64,000 bases of DNA from contig JAQFWX010000063.1 of assembly GCA_027605045.1 (NCBI GenBank), positions 1-64,000 of the forward strand. Direction: 5' to 3'. The notes beneath the pieces were generated by a model that saw only the letters and a list, made by a program, of their open reading frames with translations, searched no databases and was not told the DNA's origin. Shown here in pieces: positions 21,948-35,117 of the stretch. The position numbers were made by a program, and so were the translations under genes. This DNA is from Phallus indusiatus. Taxonomy: Eukaryota > Basidiomycota > Agaricomycetes > Phallales > Phallaceae. The stretch's first letter is position 1, and each line of letters opens with the position of its first letter.

Positions 21948-24900
21948 TTATCTGATCATCGATCGTTCAGGCGTACGAGCTGAATGAGGATAAAGCAGTG
22001 AAAGAGCTTGATCCAATTGCTGCAGTTCACGAAAGAAAATTGAGTATTTGTACTATGAGCAAAATAAACAAAAAAACCACTCACGGAATCCATATCATCG
22101 AGCTGTTTTACCGTTCCAGCATACATCTCTCTGATACGAGGATGAAGTTCTTCAAGATTAATAGTCGGCCCGAATAATCCATCAACATAGTCCGGTGTCT
22201 GAGGTCGTAGGCTGGAGGCACCCCAGTTGACACCCGCATTAAGCTCAATGACAGTGATCATATTCGCTATTTCCAAATCGTCCTTCACGACAACCGGACT
22301 TCGTCTTCCGCCCAAAGATGGTCCGTTACGTGTGGGACGACTCGACGCCATAGACGGTCCACCATGTTGTGTAACAGTCGTTGCGGGAGTCGACGCCGTA
22401 GATACAGGAGTCATAACTTCGTTTGTCGAGTTGGAGCCCTCGTCAGAGTGCAAAGAGCCTGTTGAGGGTTGTTTTTTGTTCCGTGGGCTGTCATTGTTAT
22501 TCTTAGCAGCCGAAGGTGGTCGAATCGGAGTGGTTCGCCCTGTGGTACTGTTAGCTCCCGCAGGTGTTCCCGTCCGAGAGCTCGATTGAACATCCGAAAA
22601 TTGTTGCTGTCGTTGTGCCAGAGAGCTAGGCATAGTTGGACTGGTAGGCGATCCTCCAGCAACTTCTTGAACGTCGATTGAATAAGCAGACGAGACACTA
22701 CCACGATGCGATTGCATTGCAGCAGGCGATAAACCGTTGCCCGTGACCAGCTGTTCAAGCATTCGGCTCTGCTGTTCTTGGGCTTGAGCCCTTGCGGCTA
22801 CAACCGCTGCCCTCGAGTCCTTGATACGGCTAAGCAGCCTGTCAAGATTATCGCCCAGACCTTCCTGGCGAACAACTCCTTCAAGCCAGTCGTCTTTCTT
22901 CTGCTGCTGCGAGTATTGTGTATACCCAACCTGTTTGCCCTTGCCTGCTCGCCTTTCCTCTTCCACAATGTCGCTGATATCATATATTTCTCCATCCTGC
23001 ACGTACGAGTACCGCATCTTATCGCTAGAGGCATCAAGAGCGGTACTTCTTAATATCGCATTTCCGGGAAGCACCACGTCCACACCACGTTCTGAATTTG
23101 TCTGAGCACTTAATATCGCACGCTGTTTCTCGAGCGATACTAGTCTTTGAGCAGCGATAAGCTCTTGACGAGAAAGAGTGGTTGGCGAAACAGCGCCCTT
23201 GGAGGGCGGATGGGCATGTCCATTCATATTTTCTTCTCCGCTACCTTGGGTATTGGAATGGGACATGACAGTCTGCTCGACGTTGACACTATCCTTATGA
23301 GGCGACTGATGCTTCTTCTGAAGCGCATAGTCATCGAGAGGTGTAGGTTTTGACTTGCCAGTGTTCCGAAGCCCAATCGCACGACGTAATATAAATATAG
23401 GATCATCAGGACGTATATCTTCAGCAGCATTAAGAAGAAAAGCAGAGTCGGCAGATCGCCTTTTCTCCCCTGAGCGACGATCGATAGAACGAAAAATAGG
23501 GGGGCGAGCAAAAGCGTCGATTACTTTACTTGACGGGTGGAGTTGCCGTTCTGGAGTTTATGAGACTCTTCATCAGTAAAGGTAAAGGGATAAAAAGTCA
23601 GGCACATACCTTGGGAATCAACCATAGCAGCCAATCCATACCGAACTCGTGCTAAACTAACACGTTTGGCAAGCTTATCTTCCACCTCGTCACCTCCATC
23701 AACTACACCTTCAGCGATACCAAAACGTTCCAAAGCAAGCTCGATCACTTCCGCAACGGTGGTATTTTTAGGGAAATGTAAGATCTTCCGACGTTGACTT
23801 TGTGAGACATTACTGTTCGGAATCGTAGCGCTAGGAGCTCTATCTCGAAGAGAACTTTTAGGTACAATCGCTTCCGTTTGAGGATCGAAGATCATCTCAT
23901 CTGGGAGGTCGTCAGGGAATATATATACTTGGACAGCGAAGCGAACGGAGGGGGAGTTGAATCTTTCTGGAGTGACGCTTGTTCCGCTGGCAGTTGTAAC
24001 CGTTAGCAATGGAGTAGCCGATCCATCCTCGTCGTCCATCGACATGCGCAACATGGTGTCTTCTTCTTTATTAAGATTATACAACGTATTCATATCTTCA
24101 TTGGAAGAACGACGATTGAGATAGAATTTGACGGCAGAATCATCCGTAAAATCGTTCATGCTCAGTTTCTTAATTGCAGGATGCAATGACAGATTACTCG
24201 AGACCGAACTGATACTCCCAACACTACTCCGCTTAACCTTTGGAAGCTCCATTTCCGCCGCCTCGACGAGACTCTCAAAAACGCCAAGTGGCCTTTGATC
24301 GGGAAGCAAGATCGCGGACTGCCCCTCAATTTGTTTGATTTCCAAGAAATAATCCGCATCATTCTCGGCAGCGGGCAAGCGGAAACGCTGCTTGGCTTGT
24401 TTGACAAGATCAGCTGCTGTCGTAGAGGCATTAAGGAGCACAGTTTTGAAAGTTGCTTCAGTATGCAGATTTTCACCGGCGAATACACGGATAACGCTAA
24501 GCTCGGGAAGAGGACCATGGCCGTCGAGGCCATTTGGCGATATGATAAGTGACCCAGGTCGACCGCCTTGCGTACGGAAGCCAGGAGTAGCCAGATTGTT
24601 GTTATTATTAGCATTATTATTATTCGGCATAACGATGGAAGCTGGCTGAAGACCATGATAGGGTCCTTCAGGCGAAGTTGAAGGTGAGCTTTTGAGATAC
24701 TGATGATATAGTGCTTGTTGTTGCAAGTCGTCTTGTCGCAATCGCGATATGACAGGTGGAGAATGTGCCGGTGCAGGAGTGGACGGGGCAATGGTACTAT
24801 TGGTAATATTACTGAGACCGCTGACGTTAGAACGACGAGACTCGTTCGAAATGCGTGCGCGATTCGATGACGACTCCGAAGTCGTCATCGAATCTTCGGA

Positions 24901-26561
24901 ATTCCGAATATGCTCAACTGCTCCCTCGGACGACTTGTCCTTTTTATCTTTCTTCCTCCCAAATAAGCCTCCAAACATGCTCGTCTTTTTCTTCTCCTTT
25001 TCCTTCTCCTTCTTACCACCTTCCTCTTCCTGAGATGACGAAAGAGCGGGCGAATCCCTTCCCTTCCGCAGTTTACCTCCAGAACTCGACGAGCTTTTGA
25101 TAGAGTCGATACTAGGCTTCTCTTTCACGAGTGTCAAGGATGAAGAATCTGATGGAGTGTCTTTCGGCTTTGATCTACGATTCAAGCTATCATCAGCTTC
25201 TTCTCTCGCTTTCCTTGCCTCTTCACGGGCGATAGATGGCGTAGCAGAAATCTTTCTCGTGTCCCCTGGGATAGCAGGATCGACGAGGACCCGGTTAATT
25301 GGAGAGGATGACAATGGAGATGCAACAGTAGGAGTTGTGACCGTTATAGATACAGGTGATAGAGCATCAACATCCACTGCCAAGCGTTCTCTGGAGGATT
25401 GAGAGCGTAAGATAGGAGAAACACCAGTTTGTTGTTGCTGCTGCTGGGGTTGGGTTTGTTGTTGAGGTTGCTGCTGCTGAGATTGCTGTGGTTGATACTG
25501 TGGTGGATTGAGTATAGTACTAGGTTGGGATTGAGCGCCGGCGGGGTCACCAGGATAAAGGTGGGCAGGATGGTTAATCGAGTGAGGGGAATTCGCGACA
25601 GGTGATGGCGACAAGGGCGACACCAGTGGGGACAAGGGTTTTTCTGGGGCGGTTGGATCTAGAGGACCTGGTAAGATTTTCGTGCGTTCTTGCTCAACGG
25701 CTCCTTCCTCCCAGCTCATACCATCATCTGGTTCCATAATATCAGGATCGCCCGCTAGAATTTCTTCATCGCTGGGATTATGGTCATATTCGTCTTGATA
25801 ATAATCTTCATATCCGTCATCGTCTTCCTCAACGTCGCCCCAGAGGGCGGGGGGGTAGTTAAAGACTTGGGAGGTATTTGTGAAAATTACGGATTTACGA
25901 TGAGGCAGTGGATTCAAAGGAGAGCCACTGTTTCCGGCTCTGATGCCGCGAATTCGATCCCGGGACGTTTGTACATTTTCCTGGAGTTCTTCTTGTGTCG
26001 CAGAAGCAAGCTAAGAAGTGAGACGAAAGGAAGGAACAGATATTAAGCATGTCGGTCTGGGTCTAGAATTTGCACAATAGAAGATAGACTCACATCGACA
26101 TTGCGGTGCTTATTCAAACGTGCAAGCCGTTCGAAGGGAGTCTCAATGTTCTCAGCGGGTATATAGCCTACTTCTTGAGTGGTTAGGACACGGACTAACC
26201 ACCAGTAGCTGTTGCTGTCATCCATGAGAAAAAGGCTGTCCCCCTTGACGACACTAGCTTGACCCTCAACCGTAGCGGCAAAGTTATGGAGGGAATAGAC
26301 AAGGTCAAAGTCTATTGATTCATTAGGTATCGAAAGAGAGGATGAACCGTCGTCGTCCTCCATGTATTCGCCATCTCTATCCTCATTAGAAGAATCGTCG
26401 TCCATCATGGAGTGGTCTTCATCGGAACCAATGACGATGGTTTCCTGATGATGCTGGTATCTGATTGAACTATCGCTATTATCTGTGTGTATATCATTCC
26501 GTAGGTCAAATGTATCCTGACGATGGGGTCGCCTGGGCTCTATAGCGACCTCGACTGTCAT
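21948..26561 (-). CDS. SH3 plus Ras-association domain scaffold, Bud14/Tea4-like polarity protein (1,468 aa)
   Basis: Seen on the minus strand: four exons (26561-26094, 26010-23610, 23550-22085, 22019-21948) give 1,468 codons. Order: acidic N-terminus; SH3 domain (residues about 85-150: DLVYSLHNFAATVEGQ, YWWLVRVLTTQEVGYIPAENIE); the conserved tail TPFERLARLNKHRNVDLAS; an acidic ALWGDVEEDDDGYEDYY patch; disordered Pro/Ser/Gln-rich DNA with a polyQ tract; a KKEKEKEKKK basic patch; a Ras-association domain (ELSVIRVFAGENLHTEATFKT); a second RA/ubiquitin-like segment (FAVQVYIFPDDLPDEM); and a C-terminal helix LHPRIREMYAGTVKQLDDMD. Known: SH3 proteins with the ERLARLNKHRN tail include Bud14/Tea4, which link PP1 and microtubule ends to polarity sites. 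The fused RA domains suggest Ras-family GTPase input. The exact orthologue is uncertain. Confidence 0.75.
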
Positions 26562-27011
26562 TTTGGGAAGAAACGTAGAGAAGTGAGAACAAAATGATTA
26601 GAGTTGATTCGGAAAGAGATAGGTATAAAATCCGAGAAAAAGAAAGAAAGAGAGGGTGGAAGAAATTATGGAAGGGTATCGCTAGTCTGTCGCTATTTCC
26701 TTGCAACAGAAGGAAGGAAACGAGTTTAGTTTGGAAGCCTCTTGGGCGTCTAGCCCAGATTGGATAAGCCATGGAAATCTCCGATGACGAGCGCTTCAGC
26801 TTGAACTCGAGTGGCTCCTCCCATCAGAATCCCAAACATAATTTCGCACTTCGGGGACAGCTCGTATGACATCTGTGGCTACACGGGCAATGGCAAAAAG
26901 CAGATGGTACATGGTACATAGGGGAAAGTAAAGAATTTGTCCATTTTGTTATATTTTACATTCACGAATCTAATCTATGTATCGCCACATGAAGAGAATC
27001 AGTCACTTGAA
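26562..27011. other. Intergenic, 450 bp
   Basis: This is the upstream region of the SH3-RA gene and the 3' flank of the GMC oxidase. A purine-rich AGAAAGAAAGAGAGG stretch lies near 26640. No gene is seen. Confidence 0.5.
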
Positions 27012-29399
<2,388 letters not shown>

Positions 29400-30611
29400 C
29401 TTTGTGAACTTCTGGGGCTCTAGCTTGAAGTTTCAGAAAACTCTAAGAGCAACATATATATACACATATCTGACTAACAAACGACGAATCAGGACTAGTG
29501 CTCTAGTTGTGTTTGTAAACATTTTTTCCAAAACGATGTGAATTGCAAATCTGTCAATACCTGAATTACCTGGCTCGGAAGCTATATCATTATCACAATA
29601 AGAAAGAAAGAAGGATGAGCAACCATATCAAGCCTTATTTTCACGGTTCCATACCTGAGTTGGACACATGTGGCTTCAAGGTCCATCAGCACATCAATTT
29701 TCGGTCAGGGCTTCAGTTTCAGGCGGGACATTCCTCAGGAGTCGGAATGACTGTCTCAACAGCTAAACTAATAAACGAAAAATGGATAGCGTGAAAAAGA
29801 GGTTACAGGTATTGCGTGAGTCAATTGGCACTTATGTACATAACTGTTGTTCAACCACACACTGCCATTTGAATGTGGTTTTCAAGCCACGTGTCGCAGC
29901 TGTTTTACTCTGACTAGCTTTTTTTCTGGTGTTTTGCTATTCGTCAAGAAAATTCCAGCATATACGGCTTTTGCCGGAAGTTTGTCCAAAATTTCGTTCC
30001 GGACTTTGCAATCGAGGAGTGTTTGTGCAAATTTAGCCAAAATTATGTCTGAGATTCGAACTAACGAACTTAAACCCTTCATGAGGGTGAATACCAACTC
30101 TACCCCTGCACCACAGAATCCCTGATGTTGAAAGTAAGGACCGTCGGCCGCATGACCTGGATTCTCTGAAAAAAATGCCAAAACGAAAACCGGCATATTT
30201 TCAAAATCACCCAAAAATGTCCAAAAAAAAACCAGCAACAGGGTCAAAATTTCCAGTTTCCTTGTTAAATCAAACATCCAGGCTCTACCTTTATTGGTAG
30301 AAGCCCTAGAACTATCCGCGTTCTAAGGGTCGTGTAGTGCATGTTCCCTTGAAATATGATGACCGACCGACACAAGTTACCGGCTTGGCGAGTACCGTTT
30401 TATCAACTCAAGGAAATTCGTAGGAAGTCAGTCTTCGTTCTTCTGAGGCGGGGGTTTGATAAGAAGATGAGAATAACCCGGAATCTCCGTGAAACAATAA
30501 ACGTTTCCTCATATTTCAATCAGTGAAATTCAAAAGCGGATTTAAAAATAGCTATAAGTGTCAATTTCTTCAGCCTGTCACTTGAAATGACTCTTTTAAG
30601 ACACGTTGAAC
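29400..30611. other. Intergenic, 1.2 kb, with one unexplained open frame
   Basis: A minus-strand frame of 131 codons (29882-30277) starts with a hydrophobic segment and contains PGHAADGPYFQHQGFCGAG, but it has no recognised domain and overlaps an 92-codon frame on the other strand. I treat it as non-coding or a decayed repeat. Nothing else is supported. Confidence 0.4.
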
Positions 30612-31218
30612 TCAAACAGTGTTGGGGCAAGCACCCGTATTAGGTTTGACTGCAAAGGAGAAGGTACCCCCCACAACATTCCCAAGTCCTCCCTAGTATA
30701 CGGAACAAGTAAGTCAAAGAAACTGAATGAGGACGGGAAGAAGCTATTTACCGTTGTGCATTCATCCATAATAGTCGACAACGTATCCTCACATCTACTC
30801 TCTGTGGGGGTTCCGACCGTAGTTGCAAAATTACTTGCGGTGAAATCACCTGGCAAAAGAACAGTCAGAGACCAAAATGTTGCTGATATATTGATCAATT
30901 GAACAAACATCGAACTCCCCCGGCGACATTAAAGCATCGGCTCCCAGTATCGCCCCCGGAAAACTATTGAAAACATTTTCAGGAAAAGTACCCGATATAT
31001 AAATGAGTACTCTCACAGAAAGGTCTGAAACGGTTTCACAAAATGTAGAGACAAAAGACTCGCATGAAGTTGTCGTCCCGCCATCGAAACAGGTGAAGTC
31101 AATATCAAGTTGGGCATACACCGAGGCAACTGGCAATAAGAGCTGCAAAGCCTAAGTGAAGTATATGAGATATAGGGTTTATAATGAGTATAGCTGATCA
31201 TACGCGAAGAAAATGCAT
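30612..31218 (-). CDS. Small secreted cysteine-containing protein, 117 aa, possibly Y3-like
   Basis: Seen on the minus strand, assembled from four exons: 31218-31204, 31151-30992, 30849-30752 and 30692-30612, all with GT...AG introns of 52, 142 and 59 nt and consistent phases. The product begins MHFLRALQLLLPVASVYAQ (signal peptide, cleavage likely after YAQ). Then come CFDGGTTTSCESFVSTFC, DFTASNFATTVGTP, RCEDTLSTIMDECTT and a Gly-rich C-terminus NVVGGTFSFAVKPNTGACP. Six cysteines suggest three disulfides. TATAAATA on the same strand at 31324-31317 is about 100 bp upstream. Inference: the CE(D/T)xLxxxxxxC...GGFxFxxxPNxGxC layout resembles small fungal secreted proteins of the glycan-binding Y3-like type. 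The 142-nt intron is the weakest junction. Confidence 0.6.
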
Positions 31219-31316
31219 ATTTTCAAGTTGCACCGATATGTTGTAAAGGCAATAAAACTATGGCTTGTGAATTAGCTCGCTAGCTGTATGCTGCTCGAGA
31301 ACTCTTCCACTAACCA

Positions 31317-31324
31317 TATTTATA
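31317..31324 (-). promoter_or_regulatory. TATA box of the small secreted protein gene
   Basis: TATAAATA reads on the minus strand about 99 bp before the ATG at 31218, a usual distance for a fungal TATA promoter. Confidence 0.45.
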
Positions 31325-32918
31325 GACAGCATATCCCATACCCCAATCTATTCAAGTCTATTCATCTGTCATTTTTGAAACAGTTTGAACATTGAACGTT
31401 ATCGGGGGCTCTTGATCGGTCTGATGCCGGGCAAAGTCTGATAGATTGATCGCGTCTCTATCTTTGGGCCATCTGTCATACATATCTGTGCCCATCAAGG
31501 CAGATGTTTTATGTTTGATTCTGTTCTCAACTTCGAGTAACAAAAGGGCAATAGTCAGGATAATTATATTTAATACCTATGTATAGGTTGTCCCAACTTC
31601 AAGAAGTCATGTCGTATTGCATGAGAACTCCGTCGCCGACATGGAGCTTTGTATAATAATGATCAAGCTTTAAATAAGATCTTATGAAATTGTTAGTTGT
31701 GAATACTTGATCATGAGAACATTGGTTTTACAGACCCTGCCATCCGTGAAAATCTCCGCAGCTATTTGGTTTATTGGCAATCTTATCCTTAGTGATGATG
31801 GTCAGGGTTCGTTAGATGAAACAACTTCCCTACAATGTGAACAAAGTTGAAGGAAGTCTCGCCTTCGTCCCTTAGTTCGAATTCGTTCCTATTGTTGGGA
31901 TCCGGTTATTCTGGTTATTAGTACCTTGATTTTCGAGTTCTTCGGCGTAGCTACTATCAGTTGTCTCGAGATATGCAATCAGCATACCGCTGGTGTGGGG
32001 TGAGAACGAGAAAGATACCATAAGGTACCGTGACTAACCAGCTGATAAACGTGCTTGCATTCAGGCTCCGGCTCCTAAAGACGTCAGGTTCTCAAGCATA
32101 AAAAAGCTGACATAGTGGTGAAAAACGGAAGCGATTGAATTGTTCCGCAAGTCACTGGCTTCACGGAAATGATGTTCGACCCCATGTCCCCATACTATCC
32201 ATAGTATAGGCAAATCTAGATATTTTTACGAAATCAAACATGTCCTTTTTTCAGTGGAGCAACGGCTTTGAACGCTTAAAAGCATACGTATTGACTGGGA
32301 TTCCGACGAGGTTATTTTCCCAGGCGCTGACATGTTTGAAACGCGTTCTTTTAAATAAGGATCTACGATGAAGGCGAGTAAAATTCGGGTTCCTCGCATC
32401 TTCGCATTTAGCGGCGTGCAAAAAGGTCCAATATTCAAGCGTCGGATAAATACGTCCGCCATCAAGCTCAACGGGCCTCTCAAATTGTTGTCCAGTAAAA
32501 AATAGAATATATTAGAATAATTACATTTACCTCTTGCACCTCGGAGTCGTTTCGGGTATAAGAATTTAGCTTCAATACCACGAGTCAAATTTCCGTTCCT
32601 CTGCATGTTTTCTGCATTTGGGAGAAGTAACGTTGATCCAGCTGCACAATGTCGAGGAAAGAGGAAAATTGAATGAAGACGGCATCGACGTTACAAAATC
32701 TTCGCGCCGAACTTCTGGAGCGAAGTTGGAAGGAGTTGGGCGCCTAAGACTTTTTTCACCTCCCGACAACAACCATCAGGAAATTGCGTCTTGTCTCTTG
32801 ACCGGATTTTTGACACATTTCTTTTGCATTCAGTTGAAGTAGTGCGCGCGCTGAAAAACACGTTATTTGAACACGTTCCACGCTGGACTTCTCAACAACT
32901 CAAGCCGGTGTGAAAAAA
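31325..32918. other. Gene-poor stretch, 1.6 kb
   Basis: No gene is recognised. Two overlapping minus-strand frames (32226-32606 and 32572-32772) include NIGPFCTPLNAKMRGTRILL but lack a start context, introns or a known family. They may be remnants. Confidence 0.4.
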
Positions 32919-34694
32919 ATGAGCAAAGTTGTTTTTGGTAAACGCTGCGTGTCGTGCTCTGTTCATTAGCAACATTTTGCTGAGTGTAATGTTGGATTTT
33001 TTTTTTCGTTTCTTTCTAGTGGGAAATGTTCCATACAATATGAATGAGGAAAGTTTGATTGAAATATTCAAAAGAGTCGGAACGGTCGTTGGTTTCAGGT
33101 ATGTAAACATTTCCCGTCTAGAACCTCTAAATCTCGATACAAGCTCCGCGTGCCTTGGTCTCGTTTCAAAAAAAATGACTAATATTGCTCATAGGCTGGT
33201 ATTTGATAGAGAGACAGGGAAGCCGCGTGGTTACGGATTTTGTGAATTCGCAGGTGATTTTCTAATTTTATTATCGCACCCTTGCAATCATACTGAGCGA
33301 GAGCGTTTTTCTTGCCGCGCCTACCTTATTTTTCAACGTTTCTTTTATCTCGACTTGTCCAATGTCTGACTCGTGGCAATCGAATCCAAATTTCCTAAAC
33401 CAACTACGGACGTTTATTCAATCTAATCCAAATTCTATGAATCAAATACGGTCATTCGCTTCGTGCACAGATCATGAGACTGCCCTCTCCGCAGTGCGCA
33501 ATTTAAACAATGTTGACTGTGGTGGTCGTCCACTTCGCATTGATCTCGCAGATTCTGATCCTTTTTTGGAAGGGAAGACAACCGTGAGAGGTGAGCTGGT
33601 CGATAATTCTGGTTCTAGTAAGTAGCTACCCTTTCTTGACCCTACACGCTAAATTTTTTATTTTATTTAGACTGGCGTGAAAGATACCGAGATTCAGATA
33701 GGGACAGAGACTATCGATATGGATCCAAAGGCGGTCCTTCTTCAGGTAGTGGGGGTTCAACAGACTGGCTTTCCAGCTTGCCTCGTGGAACACCTCTCGC
33801 GCCTGGTCAGAGTTCTATGGATGCCATATCACAAACAGTCGCGGGTCTCCGTCCGGGCCAGATGATGGAAACTCTATCTTCTATGAAGGTTAGTCTTTGT
33901 TGTATATAACCGACTTTGACCTGTCTAATGTTTACCGTCTCTTGAATTCTATTTAGGCATTCATTCTTGAACACCCTGATAAAGCAAGAATGCTTCTTAC
34001 AGCGAACCCGCAATTAGCCTATGCCCTATTCCAAGCGCTTCTTGTTAACCAGATTGTCGATCCTGCTATCCTTCATGTTAGTTTCCTTTATCCACTTGAC
34101 ATTTTTCAACGCACAAATTCTTTTATCAGCGTATGATAGCGGCAACTACGGGATCTGCGCCGCCTCAGCACGTTCCCCCTCCAGTTCACCCCACACCGTC
34201 AACAGCCTCTGCTCTTCCGCCTCATCTTCTCCCCCACGCACAGCCTCCCTATCCTCACCAACCAACGCCTCCCCTCTACTCAACGCCTCCGCCGCCGTCG
34301 GCGCACCTGACATATCCGCCTCCTCCACCCGCAAATATTTCTCACTCGCAGGCTCCTCCTTTCTACCACCACGCCCCGCCTCCTCCTGCAGCTCCCGCAC
34401 CACCTGCCCAGAGTACGTCTTCCACATCTGCAGAAACAGCTAATGTTCCTGAAGCTCAAAGAGTAAGCACCTTTTTCTCGGATGTTTCTAGTATAATACT
34501 GATTAATTTTGCGCAGGCGATGCTGATGCAAATGCTCTCACTCACGGCCGACCAAATCAATGCACTTCCTCCTAATGAAAGACAGGCAATCCAGCAGCTA
34601 GTAAGTTTATAGGTGACTGAAAGATATGAATTAGGTTTGAACTTTTTTCACCTTCCAGAAATCACAGTTTATGGCATTGGGATCAATTTCCTGA
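32919..34694 (+). CDS. RNA15: Cleavage stimulation factor subunit CstF64/Rna15
   Basis: Seen: a 22-nt first exon MSKVVFV, spliced at TTTTTG|GTAAAC to TTTCTAG|TGGGAAAT, completes RNP2 VVFVGNVPY. Then come [40 protein letters not shown] (RNP1 RGYGFCEF) and the rest of the RRM through GGRPLRIDLADSD. The hinge domain follows (LRPGQMMETLSSMKAFILEHPDKARMLL, NPQLAYALFQALLVNQIVDPAIL), a Pro-rich region, and the C-terminal helical domain MLMQMLSLTADQINALPPNERQAIQQLKSQ. Known: CstF64/Rna15 binds GU/A-rich elements and joins CstF77/Rna14 in pre-mRNA 3'-end processing; the CTD binds Pcf11. At 34.15-34.42 kb the Pro-rich linker is strongly biased to C and A. All domains are present. Confidence 0.92.
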
Positions 34695-35117
34695 AAATTA
34701 ACTAACTTGCTTTCGAGAATTGGACTTAATTTCCGTTTATTTCTCTATGACCTTAAAACTCTAAATACACATGTTCTTGCTTATTGCTATTAATAACTTG
34801 CGTGGCTGAATTCCAGCTGATGTGACCACCAGTGCCAATAATTTAAAGTCACGCTGATGCCGCAGACCACGCCATTCGTTTTTTCTTGACTCTTCCTCGT
34901 TGTCCGGAGCGACAACGAAGTTTCAAAGCCACGAAGGCTAATTGCATCGGACACACTTTTCTTGTTTGATAAACATCCGATACATTATATCATTTCAGCA
35001 CATTTCTTTTTGTATATCTTTTTCTCGGTTGCATTCCGCCCTCTCATTCTGTATCTCTTATCAATACGTCTCTTTGCTATATCTTTTATCGAAACGTAGA
35101 CCTGGATTCCCCTACAA
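34695..35117. other. Intergenic, 423 bp
   Basis: This holds the RNA15 3' flank and the promoter of the MFS transporter. It is pyrimidine-rich toward the downstream start. No gene is seen. Confidence 0.5.

Noticed and set aside
29882..30277. 131-codon minus-strand frame as a gene
   Set aside because: No domain, convincing start or splice context, and it overlaps an equally long frame on the other strand.
32226..32772. Two overlapping minus-strand frames upstream of RNA15
   Set aside because: They show no recognised family and no consistent splice join. They could be remnants but cannot be supported as a gene.
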